NCBI RefSeq assembly: GCF_947495025.1
Contig: NZ_CANLXG010000001.1
Span: 372,001 to 436,000 of the forward strand
Source of the DNA: an uncultured Roseobacter sp.
Lineage (GTDB): Bacteria > Pseudomonadota > Alphaproteobacteria > Rhodobacterales > Rhodobacteraceae
Direction: 5' to 3'
Length of the DNA stretch: 64,000 bases
Part shown: positions 1-9,271 of the stretch, piece by piece
How the letters are laid out: every line of letters begins with the position of its first letter
How positions within the stretch are numbered: the stretch's first letter is position 1
Notes under the pieces: model-generated
The model's input: only the letters and a program-made list of their open reading frames with translations
Databases searched by the model: none
What the model was told of the DNA's origin: nothing
Program-made: the position numbers and the translations under genes

Positions 1-198
1 AAGTTGCGCGGAGCAGAATTTGACGCAGCCTATGCGGCCAACGAACTGGCCTATCATCAGGCTGTGAATGAACTCGTCGAAGACACCATGATCCCGAACA
101 TAGACAACGACGAGGTCCGGGCCCTTTTCGTGCAGGGTCTGGAAATCTTCAGAGCGCATGAGCACCACGCCGAAATGATGGTCAAGGCGCTTCAGTGA
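1..198 (+). CDS. DUF4142 protein, C-terminal end (5' truncated by window)
   Basis: Only the last 65 codons are visible; the reading frame is open to the window edge, so the start lies upstream. The visible part, with a GAEFDAAY motif followed by an amphipathic helix and a closing helix rich in His and Met (HEHHAEMM), matches the C-terminal half of DUF4142 proteins, helical-bundle periplasmic or outer-membrane-associated proteins of ferritin-like type whose function is not settled. Its TGA overlaps the GTG of the following cupredoxin gene, so the two are probably co-translated. The family call rests on a short fragment. Confidence 0.6.
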   Translation, partial: KLRGAEFDAAYAANELAYHQAVNELVEDTMIPNIDNDEVRALFVQGLEIFRAHEHHAEMMVKALQ

Positions 199-536
199 CG
201 ACGCGCCGCTTGAAACGCCGGAGCGTGATTGCCGGAACGGTTGCAACAGCTGCTGTTCCGGGTCTCCTGCTGGCAGAAACCGGAAAGGTGCACGACATCG
301 CTGTCAGATCGTTTGCGTTTCTTCCGGAACTCGTTCAGGTCCGGTTCGGCGATGTGATCCGATGGACCAACAATGACATTGCGCCCCACACGGCCACGGC
401 CGATGACTCCGGGTGGGATACCGGCACTCTGGCTAAAGATGCCGCTGCCGAGGTACAGGTGACTGCAGGTATGGAAACAACCTATTTCTGCGCGTTTCAC
501 CCGCATATGAAGGGCCGGATAGAGATTATCGACTAG
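195..536 (+). CDS. small secreted cupredoxin (amicyanin/pseudoazurin-like)
   Basis: A 113-residue protein starting at GTG inside the stop of the previous gene (GTGA overlap). The N-terminus carries Arg/Lys-rich residues then a hydrophobic stretch ending near residue 28, a Sec- or Tat-like signal. The mature part is one cupredoxin domain: His65 in NDIAPHTAT and the C-terminal Cys99-x2-His102-x2-Met105 set form the classic type 1 copper site (His, Cys, His, Met). Such proteins carry electrons in the periplasm. The partner is not visible; co-transcription with a DUF4142 gene suggests a shared envelope role, which is inference. Confidence 0.85.
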   Translation: MTTRRLKRRSVIAGTVATAAVPGLLLAETGKVHDIAVRSFAFLPELVQVRFGDVIRWTNNDIAPHTATADDSGWDTGTLAKDAAAEVQVTAGMETTYFCAFHPHMKGRIEIID

Positions 537-667
537 TGGGCGAACAGAAGTGCAGGTCTGGTCAGGACGATCAAGCGTCGGCGCACAGTGGCGCCTGCCG
601 GTTCCGACGCGGTTAAACACCGCTGCGGGGCCGTCCGGAACGGGATGATGAACGGGAGAAGTGACAG

Positions 668-744
<77 letters not shown>

Positions 745-803
745 ACTTGCCTGCGGTATAGACGCGCCTGCGCGCGCCTGCAATTGCAAAAAACGCTGCC
801 GCG

Positions 804-2024
804 TCAGGCAAAAAGATCATGCGCCAGCTCAAGGGCATCAACCAGCACATCGACCTCGGCCTTTGTGTTGTAAAGCCCGAAGGACGCGCGGCAGGTGGCC
901 GGGACGCCCATATGCTCCATCAAAGGCCCGACACAGTGCTGTCCGGCCCGGACCGCGACACCCTTTTTGTCCAGAATGGTCGAGATGTCATGCGCATGTG
1001 CGGCGCCATCGAGGGTGAAACTGAAAATGGCTCCTTTGTCCGGTGTCGTACCCTGGACCTGAAGCCAGTTCAGCCCACCCAGACGTTCGACCGTATAGTC
1101 GCGCAGCTGGTCCTCATGTGCCGCGATGTTTTCCATGCCGAGGGACATCATATAGTCCAGCGCCACACCAAGGCCGATCGTCTGGACAATGCCCGGTGTA
1201 CCGGCCTCAAACTTCATGGGCGGATCATTGTAGGTTACAGCGTCCTTGCTGACTTCACGGATCATGTCACCGCCGCCAATAAAGGGTCGCATTTCCTTCA
1301 TCCGGTCCGTCCTGACGTAAATCGCGCCCGACCCGGAGGGGCCGTAGAGTTTGTGACCTGTGATGGCATAGAAATCGCATCCGATGTCCTGAACATCCAC
1401 AGGCTGATGAACGGCGGCCTGACTGCCATCGACCAGCACGGCCACACCGCGTTCGTGTGCTGCCCGCGTGATGGTCTTCACATCAACACGGGTCCCAAGC
1501 ACATTGGAAAGATGTGTGATGGCCACCAGCTTTGTTCTTGGCCCGATGGCATCGATAACGGCCTGCGGATCAAGTGCGCCGGTGCTGTCCACATCGACCC
1601 ATTTCAGCACGACGCCCATGCGTTCGCGCAGAAAATGCCATGGTACGATATTCGCGTGGTGCTCCATCACGCTGAGCAGGATTTCGTCACCCGCTTCCAT
1701 CCGGGGCATTGCCCAGGAATAGGCAACCATGTTGATGCCTTCGGTCGTGCCGGAGTTCAGCACGATCTCGTCTTCGGAACCGGCATTGAGGAACCGCGCG
1801 ATGACGCCGCGCACACTTTCGTATTTGTCGGTCGCCAGGTTCGACAGAAAGTGCAGACCGCGGTGCACATTGGCGTATTCATTTGTATAGGCGTTGGTCA
1901 CAGCATCAATCACCACCTGCGGTTTCTGGGCGGAGGCACCATTGTCCAGATAGACCAGTGGTTTGCCATTCACTTCGCGTGACAGGATCGGGAAGTCGCC
2001 TCGGATTTTTTCGACATCATACAT
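804..2024 (-). CDS. sufS: SufS-type cysteine desulfurase
   Basis: A 406-residue group II cysteine desulfurase that takes sulfur from L-cysteine to a persulfide for Fe-S cluster assembly on SufBCD. The PLP lysine is Lys225 in TGHKLYGPSG and the catalytic cysteine is Cys364 in RAGQHC, the SufS-type context rather than the SACSSG loop of IscS. The length is typical. It is the last gene of the minus-strand suf operon, and its start overlaps the end of the upstream YIP1-like gene by 8 bases. A second, IscS-type desulfurase sits near the start of the same operon. Confidence 0.97.
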   Translation of the reverse strand: MYDVEKIRGDFPILSREVNGKPLVYLDNGASAQKPQVVIDAVTNAYTNEYANVHRGLHFLSNLATDKYESVRGVIARFLNAGSEDEIVLNSGTTEGINMVAYSWAMPRMEAGDEILLSVMEHHANIVPWHFLRERMGVVLKWVDVDSTGALDPQAVIDAIGPRTKLVAITHLSNVLGTRVDVKTITRAAHERGVAVLVDGSQAAVHQPVDVQDIGCDFYAITGHKLYGPSGSGAIYVRTDRMKEMRPFIGGGDMIREVSKDAVTYNDPPMKFEAGTPGIVQTIGLGVALDYMMSLGMENIAAHEDQLRDYTVERLGGLNWLQVQGTTPDKGAIFSFTLDGAAHAHDISTILDKKGVAVRAGQHCVGPLMEHMGVPATCRASFGLYNTKAEVDVLVDALELAHDLFA

Positions 2025-2610
2025 TTGCGGGCACCCCCATGGCGGAAACGCCGATCAGCGACAGAATGAGCGAGAGACCCAGCACCATGCCGGCCGATCC
2101 GGCGACCAGGACACCGACGGCATGCCAGATCGAATTGAGTTTCAGGCCGATGTTCAGAAAGTTCAGAAAAATCCATAGCGTCGCAATGCCTACGAACAGC
2201 AGAAACAGCGTCGCGATCGCGGGCGCCAGAAGGAGCATCACGATGATCACACCCTGTGCGGCCGTGCGCAGGACCTGCAGCCAGATCAGCAGTTGCAGAA
2301 GGTCGCCCATATCATCGCTGCCGCCAAGCATCCGGCCGGTCCAGTACAGGGCATGGACCATTACAACGAAGCCACCCGCAACCAGGGTGAAATAGCCAAA
2401 GGGGCTGGTCACAATGGATGCCAGAGGCTCTGGCACGGGCAACAGAAGGTGGGAGGCGTAGGACAGGATTGTGTTCGCCACTGAAATGAGCGCCACAGCG
2501 ATCCAGAGTGCCTGCCGGGGCAGCCTTGTGCTGAGGATGATACCGGCGGCTTCACCGGGGTCGCGCAGCGTCAGAAGTGCCAGTGCGGGCCAGGTATTGG
2601 TCTGCGTCAT
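2017..2610 (-). CDS. YIP1-family membrane protein in suf operon
   Basis: A 197-residue integral membrane protein with about five hydrophobic segments, fitting the YIP1 domain family. The ATG at 2608-2610 overlaps the stop of the preceding YIP1-like gene as ATGA, which fixes the start against a longer upstream reading. The stop overlaps the sufS start by 8 bases, so translation is coupled on both sides. The function is unknown; fixed linkage to suf genes in Rhodobacterales suggests a link to Fe-S assembly or simply hitch-hiking in the operon. Confidence 0.8.
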   Translation of the reverse strand: MTQTNTWPALALLTLRDPGEAAGIILSTRLPRQALWIAVALISVANTILSYASHLLLPVPEPLASIVTSPFGYFTLVAGGFVVMVHALYWTGRMLGGSDDMGDLLQLLIWLQVLRTAAQGVIIVMLLLAPAIATLFLLFVGIATLWIFLNFLNIGLKLNSIWHAVGVLVAGSAGMVLGLSLILSLIGVSAMGVPANV

Positions 2611-3092
2611 ACGGCGCCTTTCTCTGCGGCCAGCATGCCGCCGATCCAGAACCAGGCAAAAACCGATATCCATGCAAGCCCAACAAGCTGCAGCTCGAGC
2701 CCCGGACCGATGAACCCCGCGACAAGACCATTCAGCAGGACCAGCGGCGAAGAGGCCAGCAAGGCCCAGAAGAGCGCGATCCGCGCACTGTACCATGTGC
2801 CCCTGCCCCGCATGAGTTTCGCCACGATATGGCTGAGTGCGGCCACACAATAGAGCATGAGCGGCGCGACAAAGACCCATGCCATGAGCGATGCGCCCAT
2901 CAGCATATTGAGTTCCTGACCGGTCAGATGCGCCTCGCGTGCGAGGCGCGGAAGCTGCGCCAGAAACATCAGTACACAGCCCGCCATCAGATAGGCAAGT
3001 GCGCGGTCTTCACGGTGCCCGGCAGCCAGAAGCCGCCGGACGACCCGGCCAGGTCCGCGGTATGTGGCCGGAATGTCCCGAGTGACTGGCAT
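2607..3092 (-). CDS. YIP1-like membrane protein in suf operon
   Basis: A 161-residue membrane protein with four or five hydrophobic segments after a basic N-terminus. It is shorter than its downstream neighbour but of the same general YIP1-like type; the two may be a diverged tandem pair. The start overlaps the sufD stop by one base (TGATG) and the stop overlaps the next start by four (ATGA), so all are translated from one message. No catalytic motif was seen. Confidence 0.75.
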   Translation of the reverse strand: MPVTRDIPATYRGPGRVVRRLLAAGHREDRALAYLMAGCVLMFLAQLPRLAREAHLTGQELNMLMGASLMAWVFVAPLMLYCVAALSHIVAKLMRGRGTWYSARIALFWALLASSPLVLLNGLVAGFIGPGLELQLVGLAWISVFAWFWIGGMLAAEKGAV

Positions 3093-4375
3093 CAGCTGCG
3101 GTGCCGTTCCAGCCAGCCGCTCAGGCGCGCGTTTATCTCGTCGCGCAGGGCCTCATCTTCGATTTCCTCTACGGCCTCGGCCAGAAAAGCGAGCGTCAGC
3201 AGGTCTGTTGCCGGGCCTTCCGGCACCCCGCGCGAGCGCAGGTAGAACAGCGCCTCTTCGTCTATCGCGCCAGAGGTGGAGCCGTGCGAACAGGCCACAT
3301 CATCGGCATAGATTTCCAGTTCTGGTTTGGCCAGGAACTGACTGTCCTCATCCAGCAGCAGCGACTGGCTGATCTGGTAGCCGTCGGTTTTCTGCGCGCC
3401 GGGCTGCACCAGGATCTTGCCCTGAAACACACCTGTGGCACCATTGCGCAGCACTTTCTTAAATACCTGGCGGCTTTCACAGTTTACCGCATCATGGGTG
3501 ATGAACACCGTGTCATCGTGATGGAAATCACCGTCACCGACACAGGCGCCGGCCACATGAGCCACCGCGTCATCGCCTGTCAGTTCCAGCACACATTCGT
3601 TACGCGTCAGCACCCCGTTGGCCGTGAGTGTGAAAGACTTGAAAATGCTTTCCGCACCCAGCCGGGCAAAGATATGCGTGGCCGCGCGGCGCTCGTGATC
3701 GCGCCCCTGAGCACGGACGTGGTGGAACGTGCCCGTATCGGCAATATCGACTTCCATGACCTTGTTGAACCGTGCCGCCGCGGGTCCGTTCTCCAGAACC
3801 GTGATCTCGGCCCCGGCATCCACGCGGATGACGTGGTGCAGCATGGCATCCGATGTCTCGGACTGGTGCCGGTAGGTCAGGTTTACCGGTTTTGCCGCCT
3901 TGCCGGTGACGTGGATCAGCACGCCATCAGGGGCAAAGGCGGTGTTGAGGGCCGCCAGTGGACGTTCCACCGGTTTCTGGCCGTTCGCCTCGAGCACCCC
4001 GTAGAGGTCGCGCGCCCAGTGAATGTCTGCGGAGGCTTCGGCAAGACGCTCAATGCTGACACCGGCCAGCGTCAGATCGTCAGAGGCCTCTGCATCAAAA
4101 ACACCATCCACAAAGACGATATTCAGACGATCGATCCCGTCAAACAACGGCGCCTCGTCGGAATGATCAAACAGGGCTGCGGGCACCGGATCGGCCTGCA
4201 CCAGCGTATCGGGGCGGGTATATTTCCAGTACTCATCACGACGCTCTGGCAGACCCATCGCGGTCACACGGGCCAGGGCATCGCGGCGCGCGGCCTCAGA
4301 CCAGCCGCCCTGCGGCATGTCCAGCCCGGCAAGGCGCGCCTCTGTCGCGCTTTGTTTCAGTGCTGCCTCAGCCAT
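3092..4375 (-). CDS. sufD: SufD, Fe-S scaffold subunit
   Basis: A 427-residue SufD, the partner of SufB and SufC in the cytosolic SufBC2D scaffold. The C-terminal beta-helix core carries the family signature ACSHGSTSGAIDEEALFYLRSRG, whose His corresponds to the conserved SufD histidine at the cluster site. The N-terminal 120 residues are helical and variable, as in other alphaproteobacterial SufD. The start overlaps the sufC stop (TAATG), so it follows SufC directly. Confidence 0.96.
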   Translation of the reverse strand: MAEAALKQSATEARLAGLDMPQGGWSEAARRDALARVTAMGLPERRDEYWKYTRPDTLVQADPVPAALFDHSDEAPLFDGIDRLNIVFVDGVFDAEASDDLTLAGVSIERLAEASADIHWARDLYGVLEANGQKPVERPLAALNTAFAPDGVLIHVTGKAAKPVNLTYRHQSETSDAMLHHVIRVDAGAEITVLENGPAAARFNKVMEVDIADTGTFHHVRAQGRDHERRAATHIFARLGAESIFKSFTLTANGVLTRNECVLELTGDDAVAHVAGACVGDGDFHHDDTVFITHDAVNCESRQVFKKVLRNGATGVFQGKILVQPGAQKTDGYQISQSLLLDEDSQFLAKPELEIYADDVACSHGSTSGAIDEEALFYLRSRGVPEGPATDLLTLAFLAEAVEEIEDEALRDEINARLSGWLERHRS

Positions 4376-5130
4376 TACGCCACCTCAGAGAGGATGCCGG
4401 CATAGCCGTTGTTTTCGACTTCCAGCGCCAGCTCGGGGCCACCGGTTTTCACGATGCGGCCATCCGCCATGATATGCACAACATCGGGTTTGATGTGATC
4501 CAGCAGACGCTGATAGTGCGTGATCACCAGAAAGCCGCGCCCCTCAGAGCGCAGGGCATTCACACCCTCGGCCACCAGCTTCATCGCATCCACGTCGAGG
4601 CCGGAGTCGGTCTCATCCAGAATGCACATCTTAGGCTCGAGCATCGCCATCTGCAGGATTTCATTGCGCTTTTTCTCACCACCCGAAAAGCCGACATTGA
4701 CCGGACGTTTCAGCATATCCGCGTCGATCTTCAGCTCTTTGGCGCGGGCGCGCACGACCTTCAGGAACTCTGCGGCGGACATTTCCTCTTCGCCGCGCGC
4801 CTTGCGCTGCGCGTTCACGGCCGTACGCAGGAAGGTCATGTTGCCCACACCGGGGATTTCCACCGGGTACTGGAACGCGAGAAACAGACCCGCTGCCGCG
4901 CGCTCTTCGGGTTCCATCTCCAGGACATCCTCGCCCTCAAGCGTGGCCTCACCGCCGGTGACCTCATACCCGTCCTTTCCGGACAGCACATAAGACAGCG
5001 TGGATTTACCCGAGCCGTTCGGACCCATGATCGCATGGACCTTGCCGGCCTCGATCTCCAGATCGACGCCTTTAAGGATCTGCTTGTCCTCTTCTTCCAG
5101 TTTCACGGCGAGGTTTTTGATGCTCAGCAT
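4375..5130 (-). CDS. sufC: SufC, Fe-S assembly ATPase
   Basis: A 251-residue ABC-type ATPase. The Walker A is GPNGSGKST (residues 36-44), the signature is FSGGEKKRNEIL near residue 150, and the Walker B CILDETDSGLD carries the SufC-specific Asp/Thr region. SufC drives conformational change in SufBC2D and is cytosolic, not a transporter. It is separated from sufB by two small genes, an arrangement typical of Rhodobacterales rather than of the enterobacterial sufABCDSE order. Confidence 0.97.
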   Translation of the reverse strand: MLSIKNLAVKLEEEDKQILKGVDLEIEAGKVHAIMGPNGSGKSTLSYVLSGKDGYEVTGGEATLEGEDVLEMEPEERAAAGLFLAFQYPVEIPGVGNMTFLRTAVNAQRKARGEEEMSAAEFLKVVRARAKELKIDADMLKRPVNVGFSGGEKKRNEILQMAMLEPKMCILDETDSGLDVDAMKLVAEGVNALRSEGRGFLVITHYQRLLDHIKPDVVHIMADGRIVKTGGPELALEVENNGYAGILSEVA

Positions 5131-5197
5131 GTCGTGTTCCTTTGTGTGCCTGCGGTCAGGCGTTTCATTTCAGTGCCTTGCGGCATGTTCTTAAAGT

Positions 5198-5512
5198 TCA
5201 TTCAATTGTGACGGCGGTGCCCGAGACGGAGACCATCAGCATACTGTCCCCGATCACCTCGTAATCCAGATCGATGCCGACAACGGCGTTTGCGCCCGCG
5301 GCCCGCGCGCGGTCCTCAATCTCGGCCATCGCCTCGTCGCGCGCGTCCTTCAGTTTACCCTCATAAGCACCGGAGCGCCCGCCGATCACATCCGTGACGC
5401 TGGCGAAAAAGTCGCGCACGATATTAGCACCCATGATCGCCTCACCCACGACAATGCCGTGATAGGCGGTGATGCGGCGCCCTTCGATGGTGTTTGTGGT
5501 GGTGAGGATCAT
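5198..5512 (-). CDS. UPF0145/YbjQ-family protein
   Basis: A 104-residue protein of the YbjQ family: N-terminal [10 protein letters not shown], central [20 protein letters not shown], and C-terminal [17 protein letters not shown]. Family members form small oligomers; a heavy-metal-binding role has been proposed but not shown. The start overlaps the stop of the upstream small membrane protein (ATGA). Its place between sufB and sufC raises the possibility of an iron or sulfur handling role, which is inference. Confidence 0.85.
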   Translation of the reverse strand: MILTTTNTIEGRRITAYHGIVVGEAIMGANIVRDFFASVTDVIGGRSGAYEGKLKDARDEAMAEIEDRARAAGANAVVGIDLDYEVIGDSMLMVSVSGTAVTIE

Positions 5513-5778
5513 TTGCTTGCTCTCAGATGTTTGGAAACCGTCAGATATCTTTTCTCTGCTGTTACCGCACGAAGATGAAAGGGTAACGCCAGAACAATTG
5601 CAGGGAAGACCGCGAAGAAAAGTATTTCGGGCGTTAGTAAACGCCAGCTCAGAAACGCTTCCGCGACCATCAAAACCACGATTGCGATGAGAGGTATGGC
5701 CGCAATTCCACGTTGCTGTTGTCTTCTTCTGAGCAACAAACGTGCCCTCCCCAATTCATGTTTTGCGTCAGTTGTCAT
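5509..5778 (-). CDS. small two-helix membrane protein in suf operon
   Basis: An 89-residue protein with a strongly basic start ([13 protein letters not shown]) followed by two hydrophobic segments at roughly residues 25-42 and 48-68. No known domain is recognised. It begins 27 bases after sufB and overlaps the UPF0145 gene by 4 bases, so it is translated as part of the operon. Base composition is slightly lower in G+C than the suf genes. Confidence 0.65.
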   Translation of the reverse strand: MTTDAKHELGRARLLLRRRQQQRGIAAIPLIAIVVLMVAEAFLSWRLLTPEILFFAVFPAIVLALPFHLRAVTAEKRYLTVSKHLRASK

Positions 5779-5805
5779 TGCGCACGACCGGTATCAACTC
5801 AGGGT

Positions 5806-7344
5806 TTAACCGACCGACCCTTCTAACGAAATCGCCACCAGTTGCTGCGCTTCCATGGCGAACTCCATCGGCAGCGCCTGCAGCACGTCCTTGCAGAAGC
5901 CGTTGACCACGAGCGCCACGGCCTCTTCCTCATCCATCCCGCGCGAGCGACAATAGAACAGCTGATCATCGTCCACTTTCGACGTCGTCGCCTCATGCTC
6001 GACACGGCTCGAGTTGTTCTTGACCTCAATGTAGGGCACCGTATGCGCGCCGCATTTGTCACCGATCAGCAGACTGTCGCACTGAGTATAGTTCCGGCCC
6101 TCTTTGGCTTTGGGGTGCATCGAGACCAGCCCGCGATAGGTGTTCTGCGCCTTGCCCGCGCTGATCCCCTTCGAGACGATCCGCGATTTCGTGCGCTTGC
6201 CCAGGTGCACCATCTTGGTGCCGGTGTCCGCCTGCTGCATGTTGTTGGCAATCGCGATGGAATAGAACTCACCCTGGCTGTCATCGCCCCGCAGAATGCA
6301 CGACGGGTATTTCCACGTGACCGCCGAGCCGGTCTCAACCTGCGTCCACATCACCTTGGCCCGGTCGCCCCGGCAATCGGCGCGTTTGGTCACAAAGTTA
6401 TAGATGCCGCCCTTGCCGTTCTCGTCACCCGGATACCAGTTCTGCACGGTGGAATATTTCACCTCTGCATCTTCCTCGACGATGATCTCGACCACGGCCG
6501 CGTGCAGCTGTGCGATATCCCGCTGGGGGGCCGTGCAGCCTTCGAGATAGGACACATACGAGCCCTTGTCGGCAATGATCAGCGTGCGTTCAAACTGGCC
6601 TGTGTTTTCCGCATTGATCCGGAAATAGGTCGACAGCTCCATCGGGCAGCGCACCCCCGGCGGCACATAAACAAACGAGCCATCCGAGAAAACGGCCGAA
6701 TTCAGCGTCGCATAGTAGTTGTCCGAGACCGGCACGACGGTCCCGAGGTACTTCTTCACCAACTCCGGATGCTCTTTGATCGCCTCGGAGATCGAGCAGA
6801 AAATCACGCCCGCCTTCTTCAGCTCATCCTGAAAGGTCGTGCCGACAGAGACGGAATCAAACACCGCATCCACGGCCACTTTGCGCGGCGCGTCACCCAG
6901 TTCCTCTGCGCCTTCGACACCGGCGAGGATCATCTGCTCTTTCAGCGGAATGCCCAGTTTCTTGTAGGTTTCCAGCAGTTTGGGGTCCACCTCATCCAGC
7001 GATTTGGGCTTCACTTCCATCGATTTCGGACGCGCATAGTAATACTGGTCCTGGAAATCGATCTCCGGGTAATCCACCATCGCCCATTTGGGCTCTTTCT
7101 TCTGCAGCCAGCGCTCATAGGCGGCCAGACGCCATTCCAGCATCCATTCCGGCTCTTCGTTCTTCTCCGAGATCAGACGCACAATATCGGTGCTCAGACC
7201 CTTGGGCGCGTACTCCATCTCGATGTCAGTGGACCAGCCGTATTTATATTTGCCGCCAACCTCGCGCACCGCGTCGACCGTTTCCTGATCGACACCTTCT
7301 TTGACCTGCATTTCACCTGCGTCGGGATTGTCCAGTGCTGCCAT
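5806..7344 (-). CDS. sufB: SufB, Fe-S scaffold subunit
   Basis: A 512-residue SufB, the main scaffold on which SUF clusters are built. Family landmarks include [18 protein letters not shown] near the N-terminus, the [17 protein letters not shown] block, NTYRGLVSM, and the closing [21 protein letters not shown] segment. I chose the ATG at 7342-7344 because GGAGGA lies seven bases upstream and the next upstream Met would overlap the end of the iscS-like gene. It follows that gene by 14 bases. Confidence 0.96.
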   Translation of the reverse strand: MAALDNPDAGEMQVKEGVDQETVDAVREVGGKYKYGWSTDIEMEYAPKGLSTDIVRLISEKNEEPEWMLEWRLAAYERWLQKKEPKWAMVDYPEIDFQDQYYYARPKSMEVKPKSLDEVDPKLLETYKKLGIPLKEQMILAGVEGAEELGDAPRKVAVDAVFDSVSVGTTFQDELKKAGVIFCSISEAIKEHPELVKKYLGTVVPVSDNYYATLNSAVFSDGSFVYVPPGVRCPMELSTYFRINAENTGQFERTLIIADKGSYVSYLEGCTAPQRDIAQLHAAVVEIIVEEDAEVKYSTVQNWYPGDENGKGGIYNFVTKRADCRGDRAKVMWTQVETGSAVTWKYPSCILRGDDSQGEFYSIAIANNMQQADTGTKMVHLGKRTKSRIVSKGISAGKAQNTYRGLVSMHPKAKEGRNYTQCDSLLIGDKCGAHTVPYIEVKNNSSRVEHEATTSKVDDDQLFYCRSRGMDEEEAVALVVNGFCKDVLQALPMEFAMEAQQLVAISLEGSVG

Positions 7345-7358
7345 CTCGTCCTCCGGTC

Positions 7359-8543
7359 TCACGCCGCTCGGGCGCGGAATTTCTTTTCCTGTTTCAGCCA
7401 TGCATCGGCGAACCGCAGCACGTCTTCTTCTGTGGTCTCCAGCCCCAGCGATACGCGGATCGCAGAACCGGCTGTCTCGTCATCGTATCCCATCGCCCTC
7501 AGCACCTTGCTGGCGCGCACCTTGCCGCTGGAACAGGCCGATCCTGCGCTGATCGCAAATCCGGCCAGATCCATCTGAATGACCTGGGCCTCGCCCTTCC
7601 AGCCCGGGGTCGCAAAGCAGCTCGTGTTGGGAAGGCGTTCCACCTCTTTCCCGACAAAAATAGTTTCCTTTGCACCAGCTGCAAGAGTGTTCTCTAGAAT
7701 CTTTCTAAGTTTTTCGACCCGATCCCAGCGCCCGCCTGCAACATCGCGCGCCGCAGCTTCCGCAGCGGCCCCGAAACCTGCAATCCCGATGACATTTTCT
7801 GTGCCCGACCGACGGCCCATTTCCTGGCCGCCTCCCCGAAGGATTGCCTCCGGATCATCAGAGGTAAAGTTGATCAGCGCACCCATTCCTTTTGGTCCGC
7901 CGATTTTATGCGCAGACAGGATCATATAGGACGGCCGCTGATCGCCATGATATGTCACCGGCATTTTGCCCGCCAGCTGTGTGATGTCGCAAACCACAGA
8001 ATACGGTACCGTTCCCGCCCGGAAAGCGTTGACGTAACTGTCCGGTACGACCGTCCTGTTCACCGCAAGACATCCCGTTTCACTATTGGCAGCCGACGCG
8101 GCAAGCAACGCAACCGGCCCTCTGTCCGATGACCATTCATGCCCGGCCAAACCCACAAGCCAGCTCTGAAACGCCGTAATGCCAGCCGCTGACAACCGAC
8201 CTTCTGCGCCCTGCAGCGCAGGCAGATCCGCTTCGCTCCAGACGCGCAGACAATCGTGCTCTGTAGGCAGTGCGGCAAACACCCCACCATGCCGCGCCTT
8301 CTGCGCCACCGCCAGGGCGGCAGCTTCGGTGGCGCTGCCCGTGAAAATAACCTGCGTAGGTGTGCACCCCACCAGGGCCGCTACCTGAGCGCGCGCCCGC
8401 TCCACCAGGCCCTTCGCGGCCCGCCCCTCTGCATGCACCGATGACGGGTTGCCCATAACATCCATCGCCGCGACCATCGCCGCGCGCGCTTCAGGACGCA
8501 GCGGCGCTGTCGCATTGTGATCTAGATAAACGCGCCCCTTCAC
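7359..8543 (-). CDS. iscS: IscS/NifS-type cysteine desulfurase
   Basis: A 394-residue group I cysteine desulfurase. The PLP lysine is Lys213 in [10 protein letters not shown], the His of TEHDC (residue 96) stacks on PLP, and the catalytic cysteine is Cys337 in the flexible [10 protein letters not shown] loop that marks IscS/NifS proteins. It is the first enzyme after iscR, so the operon holds both a group I and a group II desulfurase. The shortened central region compared with E. coli IscS is usual for this alphaproteobacterial branch. Confidence 0.93.
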   Translation of the reverse strand: MKGRVYLDHNATAPLRPEARAAMVAAMDVMGNPSSVHAEGRAAKGLVERARAQVAALVGCTPTQVIFTGSATEAAALAVAQKARHGGVFAALPTEHDCLRVWSEADLPALQGAEGRLSAAGITAFQSWLVGLAGHEWSSDRGPVALLAASAANSETGCLAVNRTVVPDSYVNAFRAGTVPYSVVCDITQLAGKMPVTYHGDQRPSYMILSAHKIGGPKGMGALINFTSDDPEAILRGGGQEMGRRSGTENVIGIAGFGAAAEAAARDVAGGRWDRVEKLRKILENTLAAGAKETIFVGKEVERLPNTSCFATPGWKGEAQVIQMDLAGFAISAGSACSSGKVRASKVLRAMGYDDETAGSAIRVSLGLETTEEDVLRFADAWLKQEKKFRARAA

Positions 8544-8631
8544 CCTTCACCCTTCCCAAAATACTCAAAAGCGCAGCGCCGGCAGCACTCAGCACACCTG
8601 CAGCGGCGCGGCCAATGAACCGCCGCCCGCG

Positions 8632-9090
8632 TCATTCGTCCACAACCGCAAAGAGGTTCGGTACCGCGGGACAGGGTGCCAGCTCATTTTCAATCACATC
8701 TGACAGGCGGGTCTGATGCAGAAACACATAGACGTGGGCGCTCAGGCTTTCCCAGAGCCGGTTGGTCAGAGACTGCGCGCGGCTGCCTGATGCGCCGCCC
8801 GATACACCGGCCCCTTTGTGCATCGCATCGACGGTTTCATCCACCGCAGAGAGTATGTCCACGACCCGGATGTCCGATGCACTCCGCGCAAGGCGGTATC
8901 CACCGCCGGGTCCGCGTACGGACGCAACCAGTTCGGCCCGGCGCAGTTTCACAAACAGCTGTTCCAGATATGGCAGCGAAATCGACTGCCGCTCGGCGAT
9001 GTCGCCCAAAGGTACCAGTTTGTCTGCGGGCTGCAGGGCAATATCCGCCAGTGCGACCATCGCGTAGCGCCCTTTTGTCGAAAGCTTCAC
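8632..9090 (-). CDS. iscR: IscR-like Rrf2-family regulator
   Basis: A 152-residue Rrf2-family regulator with an N-terminal winged helix (KLSTKGRYAMVALADIA...). I chose the GTG at 9088-9090: GGAGGG sits six bases upstream, and the earlier Met adds a tail not found in the family. The region that carries the three cluster cysteines in E. coli IscR (about residues 90-106) here reads DAMHKGAGVSGGASGSRAQ and has no cysteine; the only Cys in the protein is Cys140. It heads the suf operon and probably autoregulates it. Confidence 0.92.
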   Translation of the reverse strand: MKLSTKGRYAMVALADIALQPADKLVPLGDIAERQSISLPYLEQLFVKLRRAELVASVRGPGGGYRLARSASDIRVVDILSAVDETVDAMHKGAGVSGGASGSRAQSLTNRLWESLSAHVYVFLHQTRLSDVIENELAPCPAVPNLFAVVDE

Positions 9091-9195
9091 CTGTAACCCT
9101 CCGCAATCCGGCATTTGCACCGCCATCTGATTGACGCGCTGCGATAAAATGCCTAAATCCGATACGAACCCGCCGCCAAGCGCCGGGGAAAAAGA

Positions 9196-9210
9196 TTAGA
9201 ACCGTTCTAA
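9196..9210. promoter_or_regulatory. ICE-type palindrome (candidate Irr site)
   Basis: TTAGAAC-C-GTTCTAA is a perfect 7-bp inverted repeat in the 181-base divergent region between iscR and the hydrolase gene. It matches the iron control element (TTAGAA-N3-TTCTAA core) bound by Irr in Rhizobiales and Rhodobacterales. It lies 106 bases before the iscR start. A second element, CCTAAATCCGATA at 9152-9164, might belong to the IscR-type Iron-Rhodo box, but I could not confirm that. Confidence 0.75.
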
Positions 9211-9271
9211 GGTGCCTGAGCGAATTCGTCAAGAATTGGCGTGACACCGGAACCCCATTGCAGGGATACAC

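Noticed and set aside
5842..7578. Long plus-strand open frame of 578 codons antisense to sufB
   Set aside because: It is the shadow of sufB in high-G+C DNA; the minus strand carries a clear SufB.
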